This document shows positions 6,620-15,432 of a DNA stretch of 25,779 nucleotides, in pieces. The stretch's first letter is position 1. Every line of letters starts with the position of its first letter. The notes below the pieces were generated by a model. That model ran no database searches. It had not been told where the DNA came from and was given only the letters and a program-made list of their open reading frames with translations. The stretch comes from Lewinellaceae bacterium (GTDB lineage: Bacteria > Bacteroidota > Bacteroidia > Chitinophagales > Saprospiraceae). The stretch is from assembly GCA_020636195.1 (NCBI GenBank), contig JACJYH010000011.1, forward strand, positions 1 through 25,779, in the 5' to 3' direction. The translations under genes were made by a program, and so were the position numbers.

Positions 6620-9600
6620 ATGAGATTAAGGAGCCTAAATATCAAGGGATTCAAAAGTTTTGCTAATGATACCACATTGCACTTCAATGAGCAAGTCATA
6701 GGCATCGTTGGTCCCAATGGATCCGGTAAATCAAATATAGTTGATGCCATCAGATGGGTTCTCGGTGAGCAAAAAAGCAAAGAACTTAGGCTCGAAGCCA
6801 TGTCAGATGTGATATTCAATGGCACAAAAACCAAAAAAGAAGCACCAACAGCCTTTGTTTCATTGACCTTTGATAATGACAAAGGGATTTTACCTACAGA
6901 GTATCAAACCGTGGAAATTTCTCGAACGCTCTACAGAAGCGGTGAGTCAGAATACCGATTAAACAATGTGCTCTGCCGTCTCAAAGACATCAATAGTCTC
7001 CTGATAGATACCGGAATTGGTTCAAATTCATATGCAATCATAGCGCTTGGGATGGTGGATGACATCCTGAATGACAAGGACGATTCCAGAAGGAAAATGT
7101 TTGAACAAGCAGCAGGCATTTCAAAATATAAAATCAGGAAAAGGGAAACCATTCAAAAACTTAAAAGCACAACCGAAGATCTCAACAGAGTAGATGATTT
7201 GCTTTTTGAAATTGAGGGCAATCTCAAAGCACTTGAAAAACAAGCAAAAAGGGCACAAAAATATCTCGAAATACGCGATGACTACAAAAACCTTTCCATA
7301 CATCATTCTGTTGCGTCCATCCAATTTTTGAAGCTAAAATATAAGGATATATCAGACGCATTGGCTCGTGATCAAGACGAATATAGGAAAAATGATGTGT
7401 TGGTGCACAATCTCACTGCGCAAATCGAAAAGCATAGAAAAATGCATGTAGATAAAGAAGTGAGTATATCTGCACAACAAAAAGCATTGAATGATCTGGT
7501 ATATAAAATTCGATCCTTGGAACACGAAAAAAATCTTTTGTTTCAGAAACTGGAATTCATTGATAAAAACAAAGAGAAACTACAAGCTCTGATCTCTACC
7601 GCGGGTCATGAAAAAACCAATCTCACACAGGACATACAAAACATTTCTACGCAACATGATGGTGCGACAGCCAAAGAAGCAAGTTTAAGTCAAGCGGTGG
7701 CAAACGCACTCTCATTCTACGAACAAATAAAACAACAATATACCATTGCCAAGAAAACGGAGGATGAGAACATCGAAATAAGAAATGGCATTGAAAAAAA
7801 GATATTTGAAGCTGAAAAGAGCGCTGCCATCGTAGAAAATACAAAGGAAAATTACCTGAGAGAGAATCAGAGACTTCAAGATCAAATTTTGAAAAAAAGT
7901 GAAGACAATAAAGGTATCTCTGAAAAACTACAAGCATTGCTAAAACAAATCAGCTTAGTAGAAAAAGATCTTCATCTGACCCAAGAAGGAGAAGAAAAAA
8001 GGAAGGTGCGCATCACAGAAGCTGAAAAACATAGAGACACGCTACAGGAATCGCTCAACAAAATCAATAGATACATTGATTCAAAACAAAATGAATACGA
8101 CCTATTGAAAAGCATGATAGACAGTTATGAAGGGTTTGCCGAATCAAATAAATTTATCTCTATTGAGTGGAAAGAGAAGGCTATACAGGTAGCTGATATT
8201 TTTGACGTTCAGGATGAATACAGAACTGCGATCGAATGGCTTTTAGAAGATGTGTTGCACCACTTCGTCGTAAATACAGAAAGAGAAGCCTTGATGGGAA
8301 TCACACTTTTGAAAGATGCCCAGAAAGGAAAATCTAGATTTATAGTTTTGGACAAATTGCCTTCAAAAAAACTAGTAAAAAGTGGATATCCGGATATGAT
8401 TTGCGCACGAGACGTCGTCAAATGTGCTCAACAATACGAAAAACTGGCAGATTTTCTATTTGGTGACACGTATATCTACCTTGGTAAAGATGACTTCTTG
8501 TCCTATGACAAATTGCCGGAATTGGTGATATCTGCACGTGGAACTTTGATGAAAGGGCAACACATATTAAGTGGTGGTTCTGTGGGATTATTTGAAGGAA
8601 AAAAGATAGGTAGAAAGCAGAATCTTGAGAAAATATCCCAAATTTTGAATGATCAGCATGTCTTGAAATCAAAAATCCAATCTGATCTTTCTTCGGTTAA
8701 AAATGAAATTGAGAATTTAAAAGCCAATCACCAATCCAAGCAGATTGAAGTATTGAGAAAAAATTTGGAGCAATTAAATCAAGAAAAAGCCAAAACTCAA
8801 AGTCTTTCTGATACCGTTTCTGTGTTTATTCAAGATACTGAAAAGCAAATATCCAACAACAATACTTCCATAAAAGAAACAAACAAAAATCTTACATCCG
8901 TAGTAGATAAAATCAGTCAATTAAAACTGTCGCTACAAGAGTTTGACGAGAAACTTCTGGAATCAGAAGGTCAAAACATCCATTTACTTTCAGAAAAAAT
9001 GACATCGGCGTCTGAAGACTACAATAATGCCAATATCACCTTGATCCGTCATCAAAACCTGATTTTAAATTTCAAAAAAGACATCGATTTTAAGCAAGCT
9101 CGCCTACGTGAACTTGACTCTAACATCACATCAAATGAAGAAAAACTGCTGTACGAGGACAAAGATAAAATCAATATCCAAGATGAAATCAGCGGTCATA
9201 CGCAGTCGCTCGAGAAAATGTACGTCGATAAATCCAATTTTCAAAATACGCTGAGTGAAGTAGAAAGAGTCTATTTTGCTTCAAAAAATGAAATTACGGA
9301 ACTAGAGGAATCCCTAAGGACATTAACTAGGCAACAAAATGCTCTACAACTTAAAATTCAAGACAATAAGGATACTTTCTCTGACCAAAAATACCAAATT
9401 CAAACAATTGGAGAACGATTAAAAATTGAGTTTGGAATTTCTATCAATGAGGTCATCAATTTGCCTGAATATCAAACTGAAATAGAGAATTTGGATGACA
9501 TCAATATACAAATAGAAAAAGTGCGTCAAAAAATTCAGAGTTTTGGTGACGTTAATCCGCTGGCATTGGAAGCTTATGCAGAGATGAAGGAAAGGTATGA

Positions 9601-10174
9601 TACCATCGTCCAGCAGAGAAATGACATCATTACTTCCAGAGATAGTTTGATGGAAACCATTGACGAGATAGAAGTTACCGCAACAAAGATGTACTTGGAT
9701 TCTTTTGAGCAGATCAGGACAAATTTCATACAAGTATTCAGGAGTTTATTTACCGAAGATGATACATGTGACTTGGTTATTCTGGATCCGGAAAATCCTC
9801 TTGAATCTGAAATAGATATCATTGCAAAACCGAAAGGGAAAAAACCAAAATCTCTAAGCCAACTTTCAGGTGGAGAAAAAACACTGACAGCCACAGCGCT
9901 GCTATTTGCCTTATATTTGTTGAAACCAGCACCATTTTGTATTTTTGACGAAGTGGATGCGCCATTGGATGATGCCAATATTCAAAAATTCAACAACATC
10001 ATCCGCACCTTCAGCAAAGATTCGCAGTTCATCATCGTGACGCACAATAAAGCTACCATGGCAGAAGTGAATATCCTTTACGGTATTTATATGCGAGAAC
10101 AAGGTGTTTCATCCATCAGCGCTGTAGATTTCAGAGCATTAAAATATGATCCAAAATTTGAATCTTTGAATTGA
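6620..10174 (+). CDS. smc: Chromosome segregation ATPase SMC
   Basis: This is the condensin SMC subunit, which binds and loops chromosomal DNA for chromosome compaction and segregation, working with ScpA/ScpB. At about 1184 residues it is a normal full length. The Walker A motif is GPNGSGKSN (about 31-39), followed by long coiled coil to about 500. A globular hinge (about 505-665) contains AIEWLLEDVLHHFVV and GTLMKGQHILSGGSVG. Returning coiled coil runs to about 970. The C-terminal head has signature LSGGEKTLTATALLFAL (about 1081-1097) and Walker B FCIFDEVDAPLDD (about 1104-1116). ATG 6620 (MRLRSLNIKGFKSF) is preferred over the TTG at 6611, because the family starts right before the first beta strand. 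It lies 67 bp after the glycosidase gene; scpA and scpB are not in the window. All key motifs are intact. Confidence 0.96.
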   Translation: MRLRSLNIKGFKSFANDTTLHFNEQVIGIVGPNGSGKSNIVDAIRWVLGEQKSKELRLEAMSDVIFNGTKTKKEAPTAFVSLTFDNDKGILPTEYQTVEISRTLYRSGESEYRLNNVLCRLKDINSLLIDTGIGSNSYAIIALGMVDDILNDKDDSRRKMFEQAAGISKYKIRKRETIQKLKSTTEDLNRVDDLLFEIEGNLKALEKQAKRAQKYLEIRDDYKNLSIHHSVASIQFLKLKYKDISDALARDQDEYRKNDVLVHNLTAQIEKHRKMHVDKEVSISAQQKALNDLVYKIRSLEHEKNLLFQKLEFIDKNKEKLQALISTAGHEKTNLTQDIQNISTQHDGATAKEASLSQAVANALSFYEQIKQQYTIAKKTEDENIEIRNGIEKKIFEAEKSAAIVENTKENYLRENQRLQDQILKKSEDNKGISEKLQALLKQISLVEKDLHLTQEGEEKRKVRITEAEKHRDTLQESLNKINRYIDSKQNEYDLLKSMIDSYEGFAESNKFISIEWKEKAIQVADIFDVQDEYRTAIEWLLEDVLHHFVVNTEREALMGITLLKDAQKGKSRFIVLDKLPSKKLVKSGYPDMICARDVVKCAQQYEKLADFLFGDTYIYLGKDDFLSYDKLPELVISARGTLMKGQHILSGGSVGLFEGKKIGRKQNLEKISQILNDQHVLKSKIQSDLSSVKNEIENLKANHQSKQIEVLRKNLEQLNQEKAKTQSLSDTVSVFIQDTEKQISNNNTSIKETNKNLTSVVDKISQLKLSLQEFDEKLLESEGQNIHLLSEKMTSASEDYNNANITLIRHQNLILNFKKDIDFKQARLRELDSNITSNEEKLLYEDKDKINIQDEISGHTQSLEKMYVDKSNFQNTLSEVERVYFASKNEITELEESLRTLTRQQNALQLKIQDNKDTFSDQKYQIQTIGERLKIEFGISINEVINLPEYQTEIENLDDINIQIEKVRQKIQSFGDVNPLALEAYAEMKERYDTIVQQRNDIITSRDSLMETIDEIEVTATKMYLDSFEQIRTNFIQVFRSLFTEDDTCDLVILDPENPLESEIDIIAKPKGKKPKSLSQLSGGEKTLTATALLFALYLLKPAPFCIFDEVDAPLDDANIQKFNNIIRTFSKDSQFIIVTHNKATMAEVNILYGIYMREQGVSSISAVDFRALKYDPKFESLN

Positions 10175-10204
10175 TCCACACTTCAAATTTTGATGATCAA
10201 TTCA
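10167..10204 (+). terminator. Long inverted repeat spanning the smc stop codon
   Basis: TGAATTGATC (10167-10176) and GATCAATTCA (10195-10204) are perfect 10-bp inverted arms around an 18-nt loop that holds a smaller TCAAA/TTTGA hairpin. The first arm contains the smc stop codon (10172-10174). There is no clear T run, so it may be a terminator, a 3'-end stabiliser or chance. Confidence 0.4.
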
Positions 10205-10318
10205 GAACTATTTTATTAACTAATATATTATTTCTAGAGATTTCGGTTTGTAATGTACCTAAGAAAATGAAACAATCTATATAGTATAGCGTTTAAAGAT
10301 TTTGAATCAATCTCAAAT

Positions 10319-10819
10319 ATGAAGTTCCTCCCTACCCTAATTGGCACTGCATCAGGATTATGTATTTTGCTTCACAGTTGTGTCGTTCCACCTGATTATA
10401 GCATCACACCTACTCTTGAATTTGTCTCCTATTCCAAGGATACAATGGATCAGGGTTCCATATTAAATGATAGCACATTTTTAACGCTGTATTTTACAGA
10501 TGGTGATGGTGATTTTGGGGAAGATATAAAAACAAATGCCACGAACATCACTTTGAAAGATTTGCGAACCGGAGAAGTTTTTAGAAATTATAAAGCACCT
10601 ATCATCCCTGAGACTGGAACTTCTAACGGAATTGCAGGCACCATCAAGATCAAAGTATATACTACATGTTGCATTTTTCCAATTGATACCGGTTTGATAC
10701 CATGTGAATCGGATCCCGATTATTCCAACACATTGACATTTGAAATCTTTATCACGGATCGAGCCGGACATGTTTCCAATACTTTGGTGACGCCTCCATT
10801 GACATTAAAATGTCAATAA
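10319..10819 (+). CDS. Small lipoprotein of unknown function
   Basis: The 166-residue protein has an N-terminal signal ending in the lipobox LLHSC (Cys21), so it is probably lipid-anchored in the envelope. The mature part is predicted to be all beta. It contains an acidic TDGDGDFGED stretch (about 60-69) that could bind calcium, and a TCC..C cluster. Short lipoproteins of this style are common in Saprospiraceae-type genomes, but I cannot name a function. It lies 144 bp after smc with no strong promoter visible and is followed immediately by a strong hairpin. Secretion is likely; function is open. Confidence 0.75.
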   Translation: MKFLPTLIGTASGLCILLHSCVVPPDYSITPTLEFVSYSKDTMDQGSILNDSTFLTLYFTDGDGDFGEDIKTNATNITLKDLRTGEVFRNYKAPIIPETGTSNGIAGTIKIKVYTTCCIFPIDTGLIPCESDPDYSNTLTFEIFITDRAGHVSNTLVTPPLTLKCQ

Positions 10820-10822
10820 AAA

Positions 10823-10850
10823 AAATCGAGTATGTTGCCATACTCGATTT
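10823..10850. terminator. Bidirectional rho-independent terminator
   Basis: AAATCGAGTATG (10823-10834) and CATACTCGATTT (10839-10850) make a perfect 12-bp stem with a TTGC loop. Read on the minus strand, the stem runs into a run of nine T residues, an ideal terminator for the giant surface protein gene ending at 10881. On the plus strand it closes the lipoprotein gene ending at 10819, with a weaker T tract. Confidence 0.9.
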
Positions 10851-10880
10851 AAAAAACCCAGAATCATTTTTATATACGCA

Positions 10881-13800
10881 TTACTCAATAAAAATCATTT
10901 TCCTTGCCGAAGTATAATGCTCCGTCTCTAATTGATAGTAATAAACACCGGAAGATGGAATATCATAACTATGTATGACGATTTCATTTCTACCTTTTTG
11001 CCCAGACATCACTACATTAAACACTTGTTTTCCAGTCATATCCATCACTTTCAACGTGGTTTCCTGAGACTTTGGTAAGTCAAATGCAACGATAGTTGAT
11101 GCATTGAATGGGTTTGGTGTATTTTGGAACAATATAGGTTGATATTGATCTTGTGCTAATGCTGAGTTCAATGTCAAGTGTTGCACGTCCAATTTATCAC
11201 TATATATCTCATTATTTATTCCTTGATCTGATAATGTGATTTGATCAGTACTACCTGCACCTTTTGCATAAAACTCAAGGGTCAATATACTTTCATTTTC
11301 ACGAATCAAATTACCATTAGCAGCGTCATAACTTACGATGACTTTTCCATATTCTGACTGAAGGAGATTGATTTGATTACCATCGATCATCGCACTTTCT
11401 ACCTTGTCCAGTTGCAATACATTTGGATCAAATTGAAGTACAAATTGCATTCCACTTGTCATGAAATCTTTAGATGGTTTCAATTCAAATTCTACTTTTT
11501 CGCCTTTGCTGAAAGATTTTTGTGTTCCATTCAGGGCAAAACTTCCATTTCTTGAATCTGTATTTGTGTTTTGAATGGATGTTTCCACGCTGTTATTGAG
11601 ATCACCCACTTTCACTCCGATGAAATTCACATTATCCTTATTTTCAAATAATGAATCAATATTGATATATTCATCAAAATTATAAGGCTGGTTGATATCC
11701 GCAAAAACATAGTTTTCAGGCACAAATCTCCATGATGTATTGTTATCAAAAGTGGTTGTGATACCCAAAAGCACTTTCCTTAATACAGACAAGTCCGCAA
11801 CAGTGATAGATTTTGAATTATTGACATCTGCCGCCAAAATCTTGTATGGAGATAAAAGTGGTTGAATGCCCAAAATATGTCTTTGAATCATAACAATGTC
11901 CAATGTAGAAACCCCATTGAGAATGTCATTATTTTTGGATGCTTCAACAACTTTAGGATCAAATACATCTACACCTGAAACAGTGTACTTACCATCTGCT
12001 CCAGTTTTTGCTGTGATACCTTTTGAAGTGGTCATATTCATGACTTCTACTTCGATATCCTGAACACTTTCATTATTGTCAGTCAATATTCTACCTGATA
12101 CGCTTGGCAACAATGAAGATACGTCAGGACATGCGTTTGTCAATGGTGAATCTTGTAATACTAACACAACATCACAGAAATCACTATTTCCATTGGTATC
12201 GAAAACATACATTTGCAAAGGTATTCTAACCACCTGCCCGTTTGGAAGATCAGCGCAACTAAACTTTTTGGATGTGATCTTTCCTGCAGAGTCAAAAGCA
12301 AACTTCGATACATCAGCACCACATGCTCCAGTACTCTTCAAATCAAAGTCACTTGCCCAAACTTCAGCCATTCCATCAGAACTCATGACCCAAGTTACTT
12401 CAGCATGGCAAACAGGTGTAGGCTTTTTAGTTCCTGACACTGTCACTTTATATGAGCATGAGGCCGTTTTATTACAAATATTTTTCACTGTAAAAGTGAT
12501 TTTGTGCATACCAATATCCAATGTTTGCGTGGTTTCATTACCCGCTCCTGTCTTATCAGTTGTGTTATTGGCTCCAAGATCAAGTGACCATGAGTACACC
12601 AAATCATCAGGAATGGTACAAGGATCAGAAGCATCTACGTGGAAAGTATAATCCGCAGTACAACTACCATCGGTGTTTACGGTAACATCTTTACAACCAG
12701 TAATTGAAGGAGGATTGGATCCAGTCAATTTTATTGTTTGAATGTCTTCAGCAATAACGTTATTTGCATTATATGTACACCAATCAATAACTTTCCAATG
12801 TCTTAAAATTTTAACGCATACCCCATCTATCCCTCTGAATACTTGATCAGTGTAGGTGATACCAATGTCTCTACATCCTGTATTTACAACAGATGGTTTG
12901 CTATTGGTCACGTCTGGATCGGCTGCATCAATATCACAAGTTGCCAATGTCAATGTTCCCGGGAAAGTCACATTGCTAGATGAGAAACTTGGAGAAACCA
13001 CTGTCACTGTCTGCCTGCAATATGTATTTGGATCAGAAACAAGATACCATTCTCTCACTATTGTACCTGTTTTACACTTGTTATTTGTGTTGTCAGAAAC
13101 GATCCTACTAGTAAACTTCAAATTTGAACAAACTCCGGCTACGGTAGGTTTTCCGAAATATGTTGTATCAAATGCGGCTGTTCCACTCGCCCAAGCCGGT
13201 AATTTTGTGTCTCCACAAGTCACTGTTTTATTACTTGGACATGAAATGGTCGGAGCTCTCTTATTTTGTACTTTGACAAGGCCTGTACATTCGTTGGAGT
13301 TATTTGCTTTGTCATATACTTTCAATACAACTGTAATATAACCTACTGTCACATCTTCGCAACAGAAATTGACAAATTCACCAAACTGTAAATCATCCGC
13401 CTGTCCTGCACAATATGAAGAAACTCTTTTGATTTCGAATCTACCCATTTCACAATTATCCAAACTATGGTCATCTACTGACTCTGCATAGAGCTCTGCA
13501 GATCCGCTTTCATCCAATGACACAACAGTTGTTCCTTCGCAAATAGCTGTAGGCGGTGTTAAGTCCACCACATCCAATTCTGTGAAACAATCTGTGGAGT
13601 GTCCACATTCGTCGGTAATGGTATATTTCAACCACGTTCTACCCAAAGGTAAATTTACAATGGTATATGGTCTTGCCGTTTGACTAATAGTCGCAGCAAA
13701 GCCTGGTTTTGTTCCTAACACTTGGGTGTTTCCATCCAATGTCACAAATGTAGAATTTGCTGGTGGAAGGCCATTTGAATCAGCCAATTTAAAAGCCACT

Positions 13801-15323
13801 GTCCATGTAACATAAGAACAATCACTTACAGCAATTGGAGGAATTACTTGCCAAGTTGCAGTACAAGTTCCTGAATTCACCGGAACCACAGCTGCCGGAT
13901 TGACTGTCGAACCATTTTGTGTGGTTAAGTCAGCAGGACATGTCACTACAGGTCCTTCAGTATCTTCAAATTTTATTTGCTGTGAGCAAGTCTTTTCAGC
14001 ACCTGTACACCAATCGATGATATACCATTTTCTATGCACTTTTACACCTGCACCACATAACTCAAATTCAAGGTCTTCATAATAGTATTGGATATTTGAA
14101 CAAGTTAAATTTGTAGGATATCCTGTTGTAGATGGTGATGGTAATCCACTTGGCAACTTTGCATACGGTGCACCACAACCTCTGATGTAATCACTAGGAC
14201 AAATGACGTCTGCGAGTGTGCCTCTTTTGACATAAAAATATTGCGTCTTAGGCAAAGATTCATTACCACTTGCATCCTTGGCTCTCCATTCCCTTCTGAT
14301 GACCTTTGAAAAGTCATCACTACATGACAACTCATCAACATAATCTATTTTTGAAAAAGTCAATGTACCTCCACAAGCGTCAATGATACCGGGACGATTT
14401 GGAGCCGAAGTAGCCGTTTGCGCTAAAATAGCATCTTCATCTCCGCATGCAACTAAACAAATGGAAGCGCTGACTGAGCTTTTTACATTGCCGCTTCTAT
14501 TGTCGATAAATACAGTGTATGCCTCTCCTGATGGTGGCAATGCATTTGGTGCTACTGATGTGTTCAGGCTGATTACAAGAACGTAATTGATACCCGTAAC
14601 CAAGGAACCAGACCAGCTTTGTGCAGCTGTTGCAATGATATTCGTACAAGGATTAGCAGGGTCAAATGTTCCTGAATATAAAGCAAGTTTCGTGCTTGGA
14701 GATGGAAGACTGATATCTACTGTGCCATTGGCATCCAATGCAAAGTTATGCACTTCGTAGTGTACATTATTTACTGGTGTTCCGGGACATCCCGCCACAA
14801 CAGAAGGTCTATTATACGTCAATGAAGTATTCTTTATTGCACCTTTAAAATTAGTGATTCTTTGCTCGCATGGACAATTTGTTGGATCAATCACCGGAGG
14901 AAGTTTATCCTCAATGACTGCTGTACCCCAACAAGAGTTGCCGCAACCACGCAAAGAAACCTTTACTTCTAGTGTCTTACCTACATGAGTTCCATTGATG
15001 ATGGGCCATTTTGCATTTCCGACTGATTCTTGAGTCAATTTAGTACCATCCGGAAGTTTTGCCTCGACATCAAAATAGTCGTCAGCATAAGGTGATGCCT
15101 CTAGAATCATGGCAGGTTCGATGTGCATATTACAATCTTCGTCTAATGAAATTTGTACACCGTCGTTGCAAGCTAAGATGACATTGCAATTTACCTGACC
15201 AAAAGTCTGAATTGAGTTTAGAACAAATATGGTTATTAATGTTGAGAATGCCACCGTGCTTCTTTTAGTCAACAATTCAAAAGGATTGAAGACAAATTTG
15301 AGTGTAGAGATGGGTCTTTTCAT
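10881..15323 (-). CDS. Giant T9SS-secreted surface protein with Ig/HYR-like, dockerin-like and cohesin-like modules (1480 aa)
   Basis: A long signal peptide ends near QTFGQ-VN (about residue 43). Residues 45-1065 are Cys-rich beta modules resembling HYR/Ig repeats, with recurring phrases such as KVIDWCT (about 844-850), ADSNGLPPAN (514-523) and GNSCWGTAVIEDK (128-140). A CNA-B-like segment (SGRIL...GKYTVSG, about 1076-1117) follows. The dockerin-like module (about 1130-1245) has NNDILNGVSTLDIVMIQRHI, DVNNSKSITVADL and GVKVGDLNNS. Residues 1260-1390 resemble a cohesin-type beta domain (GEKVEFEL, GMQFVLQFDPNVLQLDKV). The end (about 1397-1480) is a T9SS type A sorting domain (FQNTPNPFNASTIVAFDL ... 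GVYYYQL ... RKMIFIE). It probably forms long surface fibres or adhesins; no enzyme domain is recognised. It lies 109 bp downstream of its paralogue. Confidence 0.88.
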   Translation of the reverse strand: MKRPISTLKFVFNPFELLTKRSTVAFSTLITIFVLNSIQTFGQVNCNVILACNDGVQISLDEDCNMHIEPAMILEASPYADDYFDVEAKLPDGTKLTQESVGNAKWPIINGTHVGKTLEVKVSLRGCGNSCWGTAVIEDKLPPVIDPTNCPCEQRITNFKGAIKNTSLTYNRPSVVAGCPGTPVNNVHYEVHNFALDANGTVDISLPSPSTKLALYSGTFDPANPCTNIIATAAQSWSGSLVTGINYVLVISLNTSVAPNALPPSGEAYTVFIDNRSGNVKSSVSASICLVACGDEDAILAQTATSAPNRPGIIDACGGTLTFSKIDYVDELSCSDDFSKVIRREWRAKDASGNESLPKTQYFYVKRGTLADVICPSDYIRGCGAPYAKLPSGLPSPSTTGYPTNLTCSNIQYYYEDLEFELCGAGVKVHRKWYIIDWCTGAEKTCSQQIKFEDTEGPVVTCPADLTTQNGSTVNPAAVVPVNSGTCTATWQVIPPIAVSDCSYVTWTVAFKLADSNGLPPANSTFVTLDGNTQVLGTKPGFAATISQTARPYTIVNLPLGRTWLKYTITDECGHSTDCFTELDVVDLTPPTAICEGTTVVSLDESGSAELYAESVDDHSLDNCEMGRFEIKRVSSYCAGQADDLQFGEFVNFCCEDVTVGYITVVLKVYDKANNSNECTGLVKVQNKRAPTISCPSNKTVTCGDTKLPAWASGTAAFDTTYFGKPTVAGVCSNLKFTSRIVSDNTNNKCKTGTIVREWYLVSDPNTYCRQTVTVVSPSFSSSNVTFPGTLTLATCDIDAADPDVTNSKPSVVNTGCRDIGITYTDQVFRGIDGVCVKILRHWKVIDWCTYNANNVIAEDIQTIKLTGSNPPSITGCKDVTVNTDGSCTADYTFHVDASDPCTIPDDLVYSWSLDLGANNTTDKTGAGNETTQTLDIGMHKITFTVKNICNKTASCSYKVTVSGTKKPTPVCHAEVTWVMSSDGMAEVWASDFDLKSTGACGADVSKFAFDSAGKITSKKFSCADLPNGQVVRIPLQMYVFDTNGNSDFCDVVLVLQDSPLTNACPDVSSLLPSVSGRILTDNNESVQDIEVEVMNMTTSKGITAKTGADGKYTVSGVDVFDPKVVEASKNNDILNGVSTLDIVMIQRHILGIQPLLSPYKILAADVNNSKSITVADLSVLRKVLLGITTTFDNNTSWRFVPENYVFADINQPYNFDEYINIDSLFENKDNVNFIGVKVGDLNNSVETSIQNTNTDSRNGSFALNGTQKSFSKGEKVEFELKPSKDFMTSGMQFVLQFDPNVLQLDKVESAMIDGNQINLLQSEYGKVIVSYDAANGNLIRENESILTLEFYAKGAGSTDQITLSDQGINNEIYSDKLDVQHLTLNSALAQDQYQPILFQNTPNPFNASTIVAFDLPKSQETTLKVMDMTGKQVFNVVMSGQKGRNEIVIHSYDIPSSGVYYYQLETEHYTSARKMIFIE

Positions 15324-15384
15324 CTTATGAAAATTTAATTTGGATTTAATATAACTATGTTGGGTTTATTATCTTACCTGAAGG

Positions 15385-15422
15385 CTTCACCGATGACCAA
15401 CTCAAGTCAGACATCGATGAAG
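15385..15422 (-). promoter_or_regulatory. Intercistronic hairpin between the two giant surface genes
   Basis: CTTCACCGATG (15385-15395) and CATCGATGAAG (15412-15422) form an 11-bp stem around a 16-nt loop. The single odd pair is a G-U wobble in minus-strand RNA but a C-A mismatch in plus-strand RNA, which fits a structure in the operon transcript. No T run follows, so it may be a partial terminator or an mRNA-stabilising element that sets different levels for the two proteins. Confidence 0.45.
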
Positions 15423-15432
15423 ACATTCATTC

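Noticed and set aside
9574..9978. 134-codon minus-strand ORF inside smc
   Set aside because: It is antisense to the conserved SMC head domain, including the Walker B region; no independent evidence.
12076..12651. 191-codon plus-strand ORF inside the giant surface gene
   Set aside because: It lies antisense to the clearly coding T9SS protein and its composition looks like a shadow frame; the same holds for 12856-13341 and 16835-17368.
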